Assembly: GCA_041639705.1 (NCBI GenBank)
Contig: JBEQBT010000016.1
Span: forward strand, 1 to 23,696
DNA: 23,696 nt
DNA from: JARDZI01 sp041639705
GTDB taxonomy: Bacteria; Bacillota; Clostridia; Clostridiales; Caloramatoraceae
Reading direction: 5' to 3'
In this document: in pieces, positions 23,629-23,696 of the stretch
Layout of the letters: every line of letters begins with the position of its first letter
How positions within the stretch are numbered: the stretch's first letter is position 1
Notes under the pieces: model-generated
Told to the model about the DNA's origin: nothing
Database searches by the model: none
The model's input: only the letters and a program-made list of their open reading frames with translations
Made by a program: the position numbers and the translations under genes

Positions 23629-23696
23629 ACCACGGGCTATGCCCGTGGTTCCAAAAGGCTTTTAGCTATGAGTGGAAAAAAATAACCTCCTTTGAT
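23629..23696. mobile_element. Probable end of an IS200/IS605-type element (runs off the window)
   Basis: ACCACGGGC (23629-23637) and GCCCGTGGT (23641-23649) form a 9-bp stem with a TAT loop, followed by TTCCAAAAGGCTTTTAGCTA and TGAGTGG. A short GC-rich hairpin with a three-base loop followed by this type of sequence is typical of the subterminal structures of IS200/IS605 elements. No transposase gene is inside the window, so this is a partial observation. Confidence 0.5.

Noticed and set aside
1..23696. tRNA, rRNA or riboswitch
   Set aside because: No cloverleaf, rRNA segment or recognised leader structure was seen in any intergenic gap on reading through both strands.

Overview
The window looks like a chromosomal segment of a low-GC Gram-positive anaerobe, most likely a member of the Clostridia (Lachnospiraceae/Clostridium type). 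This rests on the strong AT bias of most genes, strong AGGAGG-type ribosome binding sites, and the kinds of protein present: a TetM-type translation factor fused to a YacP-like NYN domain, a UMF1-type MFS transporter, ISL3 remnants and type III restriction genes. The species cannot be named from the sequence alone.

Layout. (1) 1-1735: 3' part of a ribosome-protection (TetM-like) GTPase gene with a C-terminal NYN nuclease-like domain, visibly richer in GC than what follows. (2) 1736-3080: mobile-element debris made of a long perfect palindrome, a frameshifted and 5'-truncated ISL3-type transposase on the minus strand, and six degenerate 20-bp repeats resembling the end of an IS21-type element. 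(3) 3087-15107: one tightly packed plus-strand operon of eight genes: small XRE regulator, large SNF2-like helicase, DUF4391 protein, coiled-coil/TIR protein, type III Mod methyltransferase, AbiJ-NTD4/HEPN-like protein, type III Res endonuclease, RhuM. Most junctions overlap or are only a few bases apart, and a rho-independent terminator follows RhuM. (4) 15398-16201: a degenerate, shortened RepA-like AAA ATPase, a relic of a mobile element. (5) 16407-19006: two unrecognised genes, each coding for charged helical ends around a Gly/Ala-rich hydrophobic core. They were probably once translationally coupled and are now separated by an inserted palindromic repeat. (6) 19248-22904: ordinary metabolic or transport genes (UMF1-type MFS, nucleotide pyrophosphatase/phosphodiesterase-like protein, HAD hydrolase), with a second copy of the palindromic repeat. 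(7) 23101-23696: an autoregulated MarR gene on the minus strand and, at the right edge, a hairpin typical of IS200/IS605 ends.

How the genes may work together. The 3087-15107 operon is a phage-defence locus built on a type III restriction-modification core (Mod + Res). Inserted into it are a helicase/DUF4391 pair and two genes with abortive-infection signatures: a TIR domain, which in bacterial defence usually degrades NAD or makes a signal from it, and an AbiJ-like/HEPN protein, a family usually acting as an RNase. A plausible reading is layered defence, with modification and restriction as the first line and TIR or HEPN effectors firing if restriction fails; the sequence does not prove this. 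The adjacent pair at 16407-19006 has the look of membrane-inserting proteins, sits beside the island, and is the best candidate for something undescribed.
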